A DNA stretch of 64,000 nt from NCBI GenBank assembly GCA_015057665.1, contig SVDY01000001.1:1-64000 (forward strand), given 5' to 3'. The stretch is from Lachnospiraceae bacterium (GTDB lineage: Bacteria; Bacillota; Clostridia; Lachnospirales; Lachnospiraceae). The translations under genes and the position numbers were made by a program. Below the pieces are notes generated by a model. It saw nothing but the letters and a program-made list of their open reading frames with translations, searched no databases and was not told the DNA's origin. This document shows, piece after piece, positions 35,355 to 45,293 of this stretch. The first letter of the stretch is position 1; the number at the start of each line of letters is the position of its first letter.

Positions 35355-35448
35355 ACACAGAAGTTAATTAAGTTAAATCTTAAGTTACTCTTAATTCATT
35401 TGAGGGACCAAAGATTTTCACTGGATTATCTTTATAGGAGGTATTATT

Positions 35449-36303
35449 ATGTTATTTAATTTCCTTGCTGCATTCGGTGGTGGCGTTCTCGCTTCTTGCA
35501 TCGGTGCTGTTCCTGCATTCGTTATGACAGGTCTCATCACAATCGTTGGTGCTATGGCTTCCATGGCAGGCTTCGATACAATCGCTTTCGGTACAGTATT
35601 TGGACCACACATCGCTTTCGCTGGTGGTGTAGCTGCTACAGCTTACGCTGCTAAAAAAGGCTACATTGAAGCTGGTGCTGCAGTTGGCACACCTTTAGCT
35701 CCTCTTGGCAAACCTGATGTATTAGTAGTTGGTGGTGTATTCGGTATCCTTGGCTATATCATTGGTAACATCCTTGTTCCTATGGTATTCGGCGCTACAG
35801 GAATCATTCCTTTCGGAACAGATAACCCTGGAATGACAGTAGTTATCTCTGGTATCATCGCTCGTTTAGTATTCGGTAAGAGAGGTCTTGCTTCCGGAAC
35901 TAAAGGTGCTATCACATCCGCTCAGTCTATGTTAATCGCTGTTGCATTCTCCTTAATGGTTGGTGGAACAGGTCTTGCACTTAATGCAGTTAACCCTGAT
36001 ATCATGGGATCTTACAACCTTATCATCTTCGGTATCGCTGCATTCACACTTATCTTCCCAGGAACACCTGGATGGCATCAGATTGGTATCATCTCTGCTT
36101 ACGCAGTAATGATCGCTCTTGGCGCTGGCATGGGTGGATTCGCAGTAGTAGCATTCGCAGTAGTAGCTGGTGTTGCTTCCGCATTCCTTTGCGACCTTGA
36201 AGGTTACCTCATCAATACAGACGTTGATTCCCACATCGACGGACCTGGATTTGCAATCTGCTTAATGACAATCGTTCTTAACGTAGTAGCTTCCGTTCTC
36301 TAA
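35449..36303 (+). CDS. Gly/Ala-rich polytopic membrane protein of unknown function
   Basis: A 284-aa protein with about eight to nine membrane helices and short loops, very rich in Gly, Ala, Val and Ile. It starts MLFNFLAAFGGGVLASCIGA after a perfect TAGGAGGT site. Distinctive loops are FGPHIAFAGG (about 61-70), GTPLAPLGKPDV (about 84-95) and PFGTDNPGM (about 123-131), the last two possibly lining a pore. Codon use is strongly biased (GGT, GCT, GTA, ATC), and with the strong promoter and ribosome binding site this points to high expression. No transporter family is recognised by eye. It has its own terminator and no partner gene. Confidence 0.85.
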   Translation: MLFNFLAAFGGGVLASCIGAVPAFVMTGLITIVGAMASMAGFDTIAFGTVFGPHIAFAGGVAATAYAAKKGYIEAGAAVGTPLAPLGKPDVLVVGGVFGILGYIIGNILVPMVFGATGIIPFGTDNPGMTVVISGIIARLVFGKRGLASGTKGAITSAQSMLIAVAFSLMVGGTGLALNAVNPDIMGSYNLIIFGIAAFTLIFPGTPGWHQIGIISAYAVMIALGAGMGGFAVVAFAVVAGVASAFLCDLEGYLINTDVDSHIDGPGFAICLMTIVLNVVASVL

Positions 36304-36413
36304 TTTGAACTGAATACATAACGTATAGAATAAGTTATATAAGTTAATAAGAATGGTGCATCATTCTAAATAATTAATTAAAAAAGTACGAAATACTTAA
36401 ATATGATTTATGA

Positions 36414-36462
36414 CAAAAGAAAAGAGGAGGGTTCCTAGGGCCCATCCTCTTTTCTCGTTTTA
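36414..36462. terminator. Terminator between convergent genes
   Basis: GAAAAGAGGA (36419-36428) / TCCTCTTTTC (36445-36454) around a loop containing CCTAGGGCCC; T-rich on the plus side and A-rich on the other, so it can serve both the membrane protein gene and the ferredoxin gene. Confidence 0.8.
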
Positions 36463-36471
36463 TATAGTATC

Positions 36472-37275
36472 CTATTTATTTCCTTTTCCCACCTGATACC
36501 AGTTTGGCATTCTCTTATCCACATTGGCACTTAACTTCTTCTGAATCGATTCATATCCGTCACCTTTGAAGTATTTTGCCTGTGCAGGACAGACGATCAT
36601 ACAGGCTCCGCAGCGGATGCACCTGTCATGATCGATTTCTTTCGGATTCATCTCACTAATAGCTCCTATCGGACATTTTGTCACACAGAGATTACAGTAA
36701 AAGCAGGCCTGTGTCGTATCCACGGTAAATGGAAGCGGTCCCATAGGCTGTCTTGCATATGGATAGACACCAGGAATATTCAATGGCCCAACATCGTAAT
36801 GCACCATTAATTTGAGGCATTCTCTCGCTTCTTTACCAAATTCTTCAATTTCCTTCATATCTTCTGCATCCGGACGGTGACGTCCCAGTTCTTTCAAATA
36901 GGTATGCTGTGCTGAGAAATACCCTGCTCCAACAACGGTAAAACCTTTGTCAGAAAGACACTTTTTAAGTTCTAACAAAGCATCTCCAATCGCATTATTT
37001 CCATAAGAAGTTATAATAATAGCAGGCGTATTCACACCGGAGAATTTCTCTAAAGCTGTTGTCACTGCTGCCGGAAGACGGCTTCCATAGATTGGCGCGC
37101 CGATGATCAGAAGATCACTGTCTCTGAACTTATGCTCTTTTGCACGTTCTTCTTTGTCAGTCAAATCAAGATCTTTCATAGCATAATCAGCAAAGGCCTT
37201 GCCGATTCCTTTGACAATCCTTTCTGTATTGCCTGTCGGACTGAAATATGCCTGATATACTTTTAATATTTTCAT
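36472..37275 (-). CDS. EFR1-type flavodoxin-ferredoxin fusion
   Basis: A 267-aa electron-transfer protein. The N-terminal flavodoxin-like domain (1-165) has the FMN phosphate loop FSPTGNTERI at 12-21 and later SYGNNAIGDAL. A C-terminal two-cluster ferredoxin follows (about 188-245) with CFYCNLCVTKCP and CIRCGACMIVCP, i.e. two complete 4Fe-4S sets. The start follows GGAGGTAGAAG. Proteins of this EFR1 type are common in anaerobic Bacillota and presumably shuttle electrons between flavin and Fe-S partners in the cytosol. The partner enzyme is not adjacent. Confidence 0.9.
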   Translation of the reverse strand: MKILKVYQAYFSPTGNTERIVKGIGKAFADYAMKDLDLTDKEERAKEHKFRDSDLLIIGAPIYGSRLPAAVTTALEKFSGVNTPAIIITSYGNNAIGDALLELKKCLSDKGFTVVGAGYFSAQHTYLKELGRHRPDAEDMKEIEEFGKEARECLKLMVHYDVGPLNIPGVYPYARQPMGPLPFTVDTTQACFYCNLCVTKCPIGAISEMNPKEIDHDRCIRCGACMIVCPAQAKYFKGDGYESIQKKLSANVDKRMPNWYQVGKGNK

Positions 37276-37361
37276 TTTCTTCTACCTCCGTTCTCCTTCC
37301 ACAGCATCTAATTGTTCCGTACCATGCCGAAGTAATTACTGATTTTATTGTACTCCCGCAT

Positions 37362-37404
37362 AAAAAAAGAGACAAGCAACTATCTTGTGCTTTGTCTCCT
37401 TTTT
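37362..37404 (-). terminator. uvrA terminator
   Basis: Minus strand GAGACAAAGCA / TGCTTGTCTC (one bulge) followed by TTTTTTT; it begins just after the uvrA stop at 37410. Confidence 0.85.
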
Positions 37405-37409
37405 CTTGT

Positions 37410-40250
37410 CTAACGTTCCAGATACTTCTTTAAATAGTGTCCTGTATAGGATTCCGATACTTTGGCCACTTCCTCAGGAGTTCCCGTTGCCACAACGGTG
37501 CCTCCCCCTTCGCCGCCTTCCGGTCCCATATCAATAATATAATCTGCCGTCTTAATGACTTCCAGGTTATGTTCGATAACTACAACCGTGTTACCTCCTT
37601 CGCAGAGCTTTCCTAAAATATTCGTAAGCTTGTGAACATCGGCAAAATGCAGACCTGTAGTAGGTTCATCTAACACATAGATAGTCTTTCCCGTGCTTCT
37701 CTTACTAAGCTCTGTGGCAAGCTTCACTCTCTGGGCCTCACCACCGGAAAGAGTTGTGGAAGGCTGTCCAAGTTTAATATAGGAAAGACCTACATCATTC
37801 AAGGTCTGAATCTTACGCTGAATACTTGGAATATTCTCAAAGAATGGCACCGCCTCTTCTACCGTCATATCAAGAACTTCAAAAATATTTTTTCCTTTAT
37901 ATCTTACTTCCAAAGTTTCTCTGTTATATCTGTGTCCATTACATACCTCACACGGCACGTACACATCCGGCAGGAAATGCATCTCAATTTTTAAGATACC
38001 GTCTCCGGCACAGGCTTCACATCGTCCGCCCTTTTTGTTAAAGCTAAATCGTCCTTTGTCGTAGCCTCTTGCTTTGGCATCTTTTGTCATGGCAAAAAGA
38101 TCACGGATCTGATCAAACACACCTGTATAGGTAGCCGGATTGGAGCGGGGAGTCCTTCCAATTGGAGACTGATCAATATCAATAATCTTATCAAGCTGTT
38201 CCATGCCTTCGATGCATCTGTGTTGTCCCGGTTTTGTCTTGGCACGGTTTAACTTCTTCGCCAATGCTTTATAAAGAATCTCGTTGGTAAGGGAACTCTT
38301 ACCGGAACCGGATACTCCTGTAATACAGGTCATCACGCCAAGAGGAATGTCCACATCAATATCTTTTAAGTTATTCTGCTGTGCACCACGCACTGTAAGC
38401 CATCCTGTGGGTTCTTTTCTCTCTTTCGGAATCGGAATCTGAATTCTGCCGCTAAGATAGGCCCCCGTTATGGAATCCGGGTTGTTCATCAGATCTTCGG
38501 CTGTTCCCTGAGCAACCACGTGTCCGCCAAGAGAACCGGCTCCCGGTCCAATATCAATAATATGATCTGCCGCCAGCATAGTATCTTCGTCATGCTCTAC
38601 AACCAGCAGCGTATTGCCAAGATCTTTCAGATCTTTTAATGCCTGAATCAGCTTATCATTGTCTCTTTGATGAAGACCGATACTTGGTTCATCCAGAATA
38701 TAGGCAACTCCGACAAGACCGGAACCAATCTGTGTTGCAAGACGGATACGCTGAGCCTCGCCGCCGGATAAGCTTCCTGTTGCACGGGAAAGAGACAGAT
38801 ATTCAAGCCCTACCTGATTTAAGAACCCGACTCTTGCCTTAATCTCCTTTAAAATCTGAGCACCGATCAACTTCTGACGATCCGTAAGCTCCATTGTCTC
38901 TAAAAACTCACCCAGTCGTTTTGCCGAAATATTGGTAATATCATAGATATTCTTATCTGCAACCGTAACTGCAAGAGATTCTGGCTTCAGACGTCTGCCG
39001 CCACATTCCTCGCATGGAGACACTGTCATATAAGCTTCATATTCTGCCTTCATGTTCTCAGAAGATTCTCTATATCTTCTTTGTACATTGCGAATCAAAC
39101 CTTCGAAAGCCACATCATAGACACCTTCGCCTCTTTGTCCTTTGTAGTGGACTTTCACTTCGTGACCATTCGTTCCATGAAGAATAATATTCTGTGCCTC
39201 TTTACTCATATCCTGAAAAGGAACACTTAAGTCAAAATCATATTCTTCTGCCAGTGCATCCAGAATGGCTCTGGAAAAGCTTCCCTTCTTCATGCTGGAT
39301 GCCCATCCCATCACAACGATGGCACCATCGTCAATACTTAAGCTTCGATCCGGAATCAATAAATCCTCGTCAAATTCCATCTGAAAACCAAGTCCTGCAC
39401 ACTGCGGACAGGCTCCAAAAGGATTATTAAAGGAAAAGCTTCTTGGCTCGATCTCATCAATGCTGATACCGCAGTCAGGACAGGAGAAACTCTGGCTAAA
39501 ATGAATCTCTTCCCCGCCAATGATATCTACCGTCATTAGGCCATCCGCAAGCTGAAGAACTGTCTCGATAGAATCTGCAAGACGTTTCTCCATGCCTGGT
39601 CTTACAATCAGACGGTCAACAACGATCTCAATATTGTGTTTCTTATTCTTATCAAGTGTAATCTCCTCAGAGAGGTCATATACATTCCCATCGACACGGA
39701 CACGCACATAGCCGCTCTTCTTGGCCTGAGCAAAGATTTTAACATGTTCTCCCTTACGCCCGCGCACAATCGGTGCCAGAAGCTGGAATCTTGTTCCCTC
39801 CGGATATTCCATAATGGAATCCACCATCTGATCAACCGTCTGCTTCTTAATCTCTCTTCCACACTTTGGACAATGGGGAATCCCAATCCTCGCATATAAA
39901 AGTCTGAAATAATCATAAATCTCGGTCACAGTCCCTACGGTAGAACGTGGATTTCTGTTGGTAGACTTCTGATCGATAGAAATCGCCGGAGAAAGTCCTT
40001 CTATCTTATCCACATCCGGTTTCTCCATCTGGCCAAGGAATTGTCTCGCATAGGAGGACAGAGATTCCATATATCTTCTCTGTCCCTCTGCGTATACCGT
40101 ATCAAAGGCAAGAGAAGATTTTCCTGATCCAGATAGTCCGGTCAGGACAACAAATTCATTACGTGGAATGTCAAGGTCAATATTCTGTAGGTTATGCTCC
40201 TTGGCACCCCGAATCTTAATATATTCTCTAAGATACTCTCTTTTACTCAT
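37410..40250 (-). CDS. uvrA: UvrA excinuclease ATPase subunit
   Basis: A 946-aa DNA-damage recognition ATPase of nucleotide excision repair, which loads UvrB at lesions. It has two ABC modules: Walker [13 protein letters not shown] near 38 and [12 protein letters not shown] near 645, signatures SLSGGEAQR and TLSGGEAQR, Walker [11 protein letters not shown] and [10 protein letters not shown]. Zinc modules show [16 protein letters not shown] with CPQCAG, CEECGGR and the central CEACAGDG / CEVCNG pair. Length is normal (about 940-950). It follows uvrB by 80 bases on the same strand, forming uvrBA. All ATPase motifs are intact. Confidence 0.98.
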   Translation of the reverse strand: MSKREYLREYIKIRGAKEHNLQNIDLDIPRNEFVVLTGLSGSGKSSLAFDTVYAEGQRRYMESLSSYARQFLGQMEKPDVDKIEGLSPAISIDQKSTNRNPRSTVGTVTEIYDYFRLLYARIGIPHCPKCGREIKKQTVDQMVDSIMEYPEGTRFQLLAPIVRGRKGEHVKIFAQAKKSGYVRVRVDGNVYDLSEEITLDKNKKHNIEIVVDRLIVRPGMEKRLADSIETVLQLADGLMTVDIIGGEEIHFSQSFSCPDCGISIDEIEPRSFSFNNPFGACPQCAGLGFQMEFDEDLLIPDRSLSIDDGAIVVMGWASSMKKGSFSRAILDALAEEYDFDLSVPFQDMSKEAQNIILHGTNGHEVKVHYKGQRGEGVYDVAFEGLIRNVQRRYRESSENMKAEYEAYMTVSPCEECGGRRLKPESLAVTVADKNIYDITNISAKRLGEFLETMELTDRQKLIGAQILKEIKARVGFLNQVGLEYLSLSRATGSLSGGEAQRIRLATQIGSGLVGVAYILDEPSIGLHQRDNDKLIQALKDLKDLGNTLLVVEHDEDTMLAADHIIDIGPGAGSLGGHVVAQGTAEDLMNNPDSITGAYLSGRIQIPIPKERKEPTGWLTVRGAQQNNLKDIDVDIPLGVMTCITGVSGSGKSSLTNEILYKALAKKLNRAKTKPGQHRCIEGMEQLDKIIDIDQSPIGRTPRSNPATYTGVFDQIRDLFAMTKDAKARGYDKGRFSFNKKGGRCEACAGDGILKIEMHFLPDVYVPCEVCNGHRYNRETLEVRYKGKNIFEVLDMTVEEAVPFFENIPSIQRKIQTLNDVGLSYIKLGQPSTTLSGGEAQRVKLATELSKRSTGKTIYVLDEPTTGLHFADVHKLTNILGKLCEGGNTVVVIEHNLEVIKTADYIIDMGPEGGEGGGTVVATGTPEEVAKVSESYTGHYLKKYLER

Positions 40251-40330
40251 TCTTTATCCTTTTCTAATTATAGGTCTTCCATTCTCACTCAGGAACGTTC
40301 CTATCTTTCACACAAAACGCATGTCAGATG

Positions 40331-42319
40331 CTAATCATCATAGTCCCTCAGTGCAATCTTTAATTCTTTTAACTGATCACGAAGTACAGCTGCCTCTTCA
40401 AAATTTAATTCTGCCGCAGCTTTGTTCATCTTATTCGTTACTTTAATGATCATCGCATTCAGTTCTTTCTTATTCATAGATTCTACATCTTTCGTATAAT
40501 CTTCTTTTACTTCCTTTTCATCCTTGGAAATGCTGATCCGGTCACGTACTGCCTTAATAATCGTCTTTGGTGTAATTCCATGTTCCTCATTATAAGCTTC
40601 CTGGATTCCCCTTCTTCGATTGGTCTCACGAATGGCCTTATCCATAGAATCCGTAATCGTATCCGCATACATAATTACCCGGCCTTCTGCATTACGGGCA
40701 GCACGTCCAATCGTCTGAACCAGAGAACGTTCCGAACGTAGGAAACCTTCTTTGTCCGCATCCAGAATGACTACAAGGGCAACTTCAGGAATATCCAGCC
40801 CTTCTCTGAGAAGATTGATACCTACAAGAACATCAAATACATCCATGCGCAGGTCTCTTACAATCTCCACACGTTCCAGTGTATCAATATCAGAATGAAG
40901 GTATTTCACTCTTACACCGGAATCTCTAAGATATTCTGTCAGATCTTCCGCCATGCGCTTAGTCAGAGTTGTAATAAGAACTTTATGCTTTTGTGCTGTC
41001 TCCTTATGGACCTCCGATAACAAATCGTCAATCTGTCCCTTTACAGGCCTTACATCGATTGGAGGGTCCAAAAGTCCCGTCGGACGTATAATCTGCTCTG
41101 CGCGGAACAATTCATGTTCTTCTTCATACACATTCGGAGTGGCAGATACAAAAAGCATCTGATCAATCTTACCTTCGAACTCTTCAAAATTAAGCGGACG
41201 GTTATCAAGAGCCGATGGCAGACGGAATCCAAAATCCACCAGCGTCTGCTTGCGGGAACGGTCGCCTGCGTACATCCCTCTCACCTGTGGAATCGTAATA
41301 TGGGACTCATCCACAATCAAGAGAAAATCATCTCCGAAAAAGTCAATCAGTGTATTCGGCGCCTGTCCCGGTGCCAGCCCGGTCAGATGTCTGGAATAAT
41401 TCTCAATACCGGAGCAGAAACCAGTCTCTTTTAACATCTCCATGTCAAAGTTGGTACGCTCTCCGATTCTCTGGGCTTCTAATAATTTATCGTTCTCTTT
41501 AAAATATGCGATTCTTTCTTTTAATTCTTCTTTGATGGTTCCCACAGCCTGTTCCAGCTTCTCTGGAGCTACAACATAATGAGACGCAGGGAAAATTGCC
41601 ACAAAATTCAGGCTTTTCTTAATCTCACCAGTCAAAATATCAAACTCCACAATACGGTCGATCTCATCCCCGAAGAACTCTACGCGGACTGCATCTTCAA
41701 AAGTTGATACAGGAACAATCTCAACCACATCTCCCTTTACACGAAAAGTACCACGGTGAAAATCCATCTCATTTCTCACATACTGGATATCAATGAGCTG
41801 GTCAATGAGCTCGTCTCTCTCTTTCATCATGCCTGGCCTCAGAGACAGCATCATCTGGGTATAGTCTTCCTTGTTACCAATACCATAAATACAGGATACG
41901 GAAGAGACTACGATAACGTCTTTTCTCTCAATCAGGGCCGCTGTGGCACTATGGCGGAGCTTATCAATCTCATCGTTAATAGAAGAATCCTTCTCTATAT
42001 ATGTGTCCGTAGAAGGCACATAGGCTTCCGGCTGGTAGTAATCGTAGTAGGATACAAAATACTCCACCGCATTCTCCGGGAAGAACTCCTTGAATTCAGA
42101 ATAAAGCTGGGCAGCCAGAGTTTTGTTATGTGCCAGAATCAGCGTAGGCTTATTCAGTTTTTCAATTACATTTGCCATGGTAAATGTCTTACCGGAGCCC
42201 GTAACGCCAAGAAGGGTCTGAAACTGGTTGCCTTCCTGGAAGCCTTGCACAAGAGCATCAATGGCCTGCGGCTGGTCACCGGTTGGTTTATATTCAGAAT
42301 GTAATACAAATCTATCCAA
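40331..42319 (-). CDS. uvrB: UvrB excinuclease helicase subunit
   Basis: A 662-aa core subunit of the UvrABC excinuclease. Motifs: Walker [11 protein letters not shown] (near 39), the beta-hairpin [20 protein letters not shown] (near 91-110), DEXX-type box [15 protein letters not shown], motif [15 protein letters not shown], motif [11 protein letters not shown] and the C-terminal UVR domain [17 protein letters not shown] that binds UvrC. It starts with TTG, placed by AGGAGGATACT directly upstream; no ATG fits. A perfect TATAAT (42434-42439) lies upstream together with a GAAC-N4-GTTC box, suggesting SOS control. Confidence 0.98.
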   Translation of the reverse strand: MDRFVLHSEYKPTGDQPQAIDALVQGFQEGNQFQTLLGVTGSGKTFTMANVIEKLNKPTLILAHNKTLAAQLYSEFKEFFPENAVEYFVSYYDYYQPEAYVPSTDTYIEKDSSINDEIDKLRHSATAALIERKDVIVVSSVSCIYGIGNKEDYTQMMLSLRPGMMKERDELIDQLIDIQYVRNEMDFHRGTFRVKGDVVEIVPVSTFEDAVRVEFFGDEIDRIVEFDILTGEIKKSLNFVAIFPASHYVVAPEKLEQAVGTIKEELKERIAYFKENDKLLEAQRIGERTNFDMEMLKETGFCSGIENYSRHLTGLAPGQAPNTLIDFFGDDFLLIVDESHITIPQVRGMYAGDRSRKQTLVDFGFRLPSALDNRPLNFEEFEGKIDQMLFVSATPNVYEEEHELFRAEQIIRPTGLLDPPIDVRPVKGQIDDLLSEVHKETAQKHKVLITTLTKRMAEDLTEYLRDSGVRVKYLHSDIDTLERVEIVRDLRMDVFDVLVGINLLREGLDIPEVALVVILDADKEGFLRSERSLVQTIGRAARNAEGRVIMYADTITDSMDKAIRETNRRRGIQEAYNEEHGITPKTIIKAVRDRISISKDEKEVKEDYTKDVESMNKKELNAMIIKVTNKMNKAAAELNFEEAAVLRDQLKELKIALRDYDD

Positions 42320-42433
42320 AGTATCCTCCTTCTAATTCGAAACTGTCTATCCAAAATAATTATTCGCATCATCTATCTAAACTATATATCTGAAATCATC
42401 TACATCATTTATTCAAAAGTTCTCGTTCCTATG

Positions 42434-42484
42434 ATTATAACAGAAGAAAAAATAAAAGTACAGAACAAATGCGAACTTTTGTTC
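42434..42484 (-). promoter_or_regulatory. uvrB promoter with LexA-like box
   Basis: Minus strand: perfect -10 TATAAT (42434-42439) with a weak -35. The palindromic half-sites GAAC-TTTT-GTTC (42473-42484) match the LexA/DinR core GAAC-N4-GTTC of Gram-positive bacteria but lack the outer C/G and inner purine/pyrimidine preference. The box overlaps the upstream terminator hairpin, so it could be part of that stem by chance. Confidence 0.45.
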
Positions 42485-42492
42485 TGTACTTC
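42443..42492 (-). terminator. Terminator of the radical SAM gene
   Basis: Minus-strand stem AAGTACAGAACAAA / TTTGTTCTGTACTT (14 bp) followed by TTATTTTTTC, 25 bases after the stop at 42517. It separates the gene from uvrBA. Confidence 0.88.
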
Positions 42493-42516
42493 TTCTATTA
42501 TCTTTATTTGTTCAGC

Positions 42517-43485
42517 CTAATTCCAGCCCTCATCATCGAAAGCCGGAATGAAACTTTCCTCCGCTGTCTCCCCTTCCTGGATAAAACCATTTTCCACACC
42601 TATCTCGATTGCATAGTCCACCAGTTCCTCATACTCTTCCTCTGTTACTCTTCTGTTGATCTCCGGATAATCTTTCACATGAGGAAGGGGTGTATACTGA
42701 TTCATAAGACTTAAAAACACCCGGTCTCCATAAGTTTCATATACATACTTCACTACTTCTTTTCCATTCTGAATCTGTCCCGGCAGGAGAAGATGACGGA
42801 CAATCACGCCCTTTGTCATCATCCCTTTCTGATCAAAGGAAGTCTGGCCGCATTGGCGTACCATCTCAGAAAGAGCCCGCTTTGCTGCTCCCGGATAATC
42901 GGAGGCATTGGAGTATCTTTTGGCAGAAAGGGAATCCATATATTTAAAATCTGTTAAATATACGTCCACAATCCCTTCTAAAAGTCTCAGTGTTTCCACT
43001 TTCTCATAACCGCTGCAATTATATACGATTGGAAGTTTCAGCCCCTTTTCTTTCGCCATGGCTATAGCCTGTATAATCTCTATAGTATAATGTGTCGGAG
43101 TAACAAGATTAATATTATTGGCACCTTTATCCTGCAGTTCTATAAAAATATCAGAAAGACGTTCTACCGTAATCTCACTTCCTCTGTCTGCATGGGCAAT
43201 CTCATAATTCTGACAATAAACGCATCTAAGAGGACAGCCTGAAAAAAACACAGTACCAGACCCTTCTTCTCCAGAGATGCAAGGTTCTTCCCACATATGA
43301 AGAGCGGCTCTGGCACCATAGACACCTGTTCCTGTGACACCGCAATAACCTGCTCGTCCCTGTTTTCTGCCTGCGCCGCATTCACGCGGACACAATCTGC
43401 ACGCCCCATGCTCCTCTATCGAAAAATTCTGCTCCATAATCTCATATCCTTCATTAAATTTATTTTTATCAAGCTTTTCTAACAT
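42517..43485 (-). CDS. Radical SAM protein, PflX-like
   Basis: A protein of about 322 aa of the pyruvate-formate-lyase-activating-like PflX group. It has an N-terminal cysteine region CRLCPRECGAGRKQGRAGYC, then the radical SAM cluster CPLRCVYC that holds a 4Fe-4S cluster for S-adenosylmethionine cleavage, and NINLVTPTHY and VYNCSGYE further on. I start at MLEKLDKNKF after AAAGGAAAAG; the internal MEQNFSIEEHG at 43437 also has AAGGA and is a possible start. The gene is a single unit with its own terminator. The substrate is unknown; no glycyl-radical enzyme is adjacent. Confidence 0.85.
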   Translation of the reverse strand: MLEKLDKNKFNEGYEIMEQNFSIEEHGACRLCPRECGAGRKQGRAGYCGVTGTGVYGARAALHMWEEPCISGEEGSGTVFFSGCPLRCVYCQNYEIAHADRGSEITVERLSDIFIELQDKGANNINLVTPTHYTIEIIQAIAMAKEKGLKLPIVYNCSGYEKVETLRLLEGIVDVYLTDFKYMDSLSAKRYSNASDYPGAAKRALSEMVRQCGQTSFDQKGMMTKGVIVRHLLLPGQIQNGKEVVKYVYETYGDRVFLSLMNQYTPLPHVKDYPEINRRVTEEEYEELVDYAIEIGVENGFIQEGETAEESFIPAFDDEGWN

Positions 43486-43596
43486 CTTTTCCTTTATATA
43501 GGAAAAGTACAGAAGCGGAAATCCCGCTCTGTACTTAAACCTTGTAATTATAGTATCATTCAATTTATAGTATCATGCAGTCTGGTTTCAGAAATC

Positions 43597-45069
43597 TTAT
43601 TCCCCATCCGCATTCTCATTGTTCTCTGCGGCAGGAGTTACTTCTGCGGAAGTTTTTTCTTCTGTGGATGGATCCTCTGTAGACGGTTTCTCTTCCGTGG
43701 ATGGTGTTTCTTCTGTAGAAGGTGCTTCTGTTGCAGGCTCGTCCTCTGTAGATGGAGGAGTCTCTGTAGATGTATCTTCCGTAGTCGGATCGTCAGGAAC
43801 AACTACTTCAAATGTCATTGCAACTGTGGACGTAGAGGTATTTCCATTAGCGTCTTTTGCTGTAATTGTACAATTAATCTTACCTTCTGCTTCTGCAATC
43901 ACTACCTGAACATTGGAGATACTTGCATTGCCGCTTACATCTTTCACTGATGTATTGGCTTTTACATAATCAATAACCGCTGCCTGTGTCAATTCTCCTG
44001 TGTATTTTGTACCATTGAGACTTGTAGTAATTTCAGGTCCTTTTGTATCTTTTACCGTTACAGTGATAGTCTTCTTGGCAGTATTGCCACGGCTGTCTTT
44101 TGCTTCATATGTAACGGAATAAGTTCCGGCTTTTGCTGTATCTACATTCCCGGAAATGCTTGCCTTCAATGCATTACCATAAGCATCTTTCACTGTCGCT
44201 TTGGAAGCAAGATCTACTTTCTCACTGCCCAACTCAACCGTAAAGTTGTCTACTGTGATGATAGGCTTTGCTGTTTTCCATGGATTATTGGAAACAGGGT
44301 CTGTTGGATCCCAGTTGGAGTAAGCAGTTCCAGAAAGCTTCATAGCACCCGGTTTACCAAGGGGATCATTAGCACTGCTTCCATCAAAAATCTCTACAAC
44401 TGTACCGGAGCCACAGTTATTATAGATCCAAAGTGCATCGCCGCAGGTTAATCTTACACAACCGGAAGATGCTGCACTTCCCAGTCTGTCGTAATAGCTT
44501 GCAAATAAAGTATCATTTTTTGTTTCTCTATAAGGTACAGAGTGGAATAAAATGTGTCCTGTAATTCTGGAACAGTACTGAGAATATACATCGCCCTTCA
44601 TTAACTGCCATCTGTGCTTGCTGGAAATCTTAAACTTCCCTGCCGGTGTCGGACTGCTTGACTTACCTACAGAACAAACAAAAGCTTTGACCGGTTTTGT
44701 GTAATTGCCACTCTCATCGTATGTATAAACCGTAACTACATTTGTCTTGCGGTTTACTTTAATATAATATTTTTTCAGATTCGCAAGAGGATCTTTTTCT
44801 TTCTCCTCCTCTTTCTTATCTTCTTTTTCCTTCTCAGTTGTAGCTTCCTCTTCTTCCGCCAACTGATCGAGCATTTCTTCTGTGAGGATACCTTCTACAA
44901 GATCATCCTCTACATCATAATCAGGATCACCCTCTTCCAGAGTTGTCCCTTCGCCGTTCTGTGCAAGATCCTCTGTACTCTCATCTTTCTTATTGCCACA
45001 GGCTGTCATGCCAAACAACAGTGTGAACACAACAAGAAAAGCCAGTAATCCTTTCCACGTTTTCTTCAT
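43597..45069 (-). CDS. L,D-transpeptidase lipoprotein with Ig-like domain
   Basis: A 490-aa exported wall enzyme. A lipoprotein signal (FGMTAC, lipid-bearing C24) precedes an acidic linker (about 30-95), a YkuD L,D-transpeptidase domain (about 100-225) with H176 in LFHSVPY and catalytic C204 in SSGCVRL, an Ig-like domain (about 250-330, TYSVTYEAKDSRGNTAKKTI) with a second related segment (about 335-410), and a Thr/Ser/Glu/Pro-rich repetitive tail (STEE/PSTED units). It should form 3-3 crosslinks or attach proteins to peptidoglycan outside the membrane. The start at MKKTWKGLL follows GAGGTGATAAAA. The low-complexity tail may span the wall or vary in length between strains. Confidence 0.92.
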   Translation of the reverse strand: MKKTWKGLLAFLVVFTLLFGMTACGNKKDESTEDLAQNGEGTTLEEGDPDYDVEDDLVEGILTEEMLDQLAEEEEATTEKEKEDKKEEEKEKDPLANLKKYYIKVNRKTNVVTVYTYDESGNYTKPVKAFVCSVGKSSSPTPAGKFKISSKHRWQLMKGDVYSQYCSRITGHILFHSVPYRETKNDTLFASYYDRLGSAASSGCVRLTCGDALWIYNNCGSGTVVEIFDGSSANDPLGKPGAMKLSGTAYSNWDPTDPVSNNPWKTAKPIITVDNFTVELGSEKVDLASKATVKDAYGNALKASISGNVDTAKAGTYSVTYEAKDSRGNTAKKTITVTVKDTKGPEITTSLNGTKYTGELTQAAVIDYVKANTSVKDVSGNASISNVQVVIAEAEGKINCTITAKDANGNTSTSTVAMTFEVVVPDDPTTEDTSTETPPSTEDEPATEAPSTEETPSTEEKPSTEDPSTEEKTSAEVTPAAENNENADGE

Positions 45070-45198
45070 TTTTATCACCTCGTTATACATAGTATATGAT
45101 TTTACTTTATCTATTTTATCAAAAAGACGGTAGGAAAACAATAGCTGATTGATATGAAAAAAAACTATGATTTCCCTCTATTTCCAGAATATTTTCGA

Positions 45199-45237
45199 TT
45201 TACAAGTTGACATTTTCTTGTTATACTACCTAGGTAG
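45199..45237 (+). promoter_or_regulatory. Promoter and palindromic operator of the CofE-like gene
   Basis: TTTACA (45199-45204), 17-base spacer, TATACT (45222-45227). The perfect 12-bp palindrome CTACCTAGGTAG (45226-45237) starts inside the -10 box and covers the expected transcription start, a classic repressor position. Confidence 0.6.
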
Positions 45238-45293
45238 GAAATTGTTTTAAATTATTTTACTATGAAATTTAATAACAAGGAGTGTGTATAAAT

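Noticed and set aside
40291-40302. Palindrome AGGAACGTTCCT between uvrB and uvrA as an SOS box
   Set aside because: It lacks the four-base spacer of the GAAC-N4-GTTC core and lies inside the operon.
43619-43909. Ser/Val/Gly-rich plus-strand frame
   Set aside because: It is the complement of the repetitive Thr/Ser/Glu tail of the L,D-transpeptidase, not a separate repeat protein.
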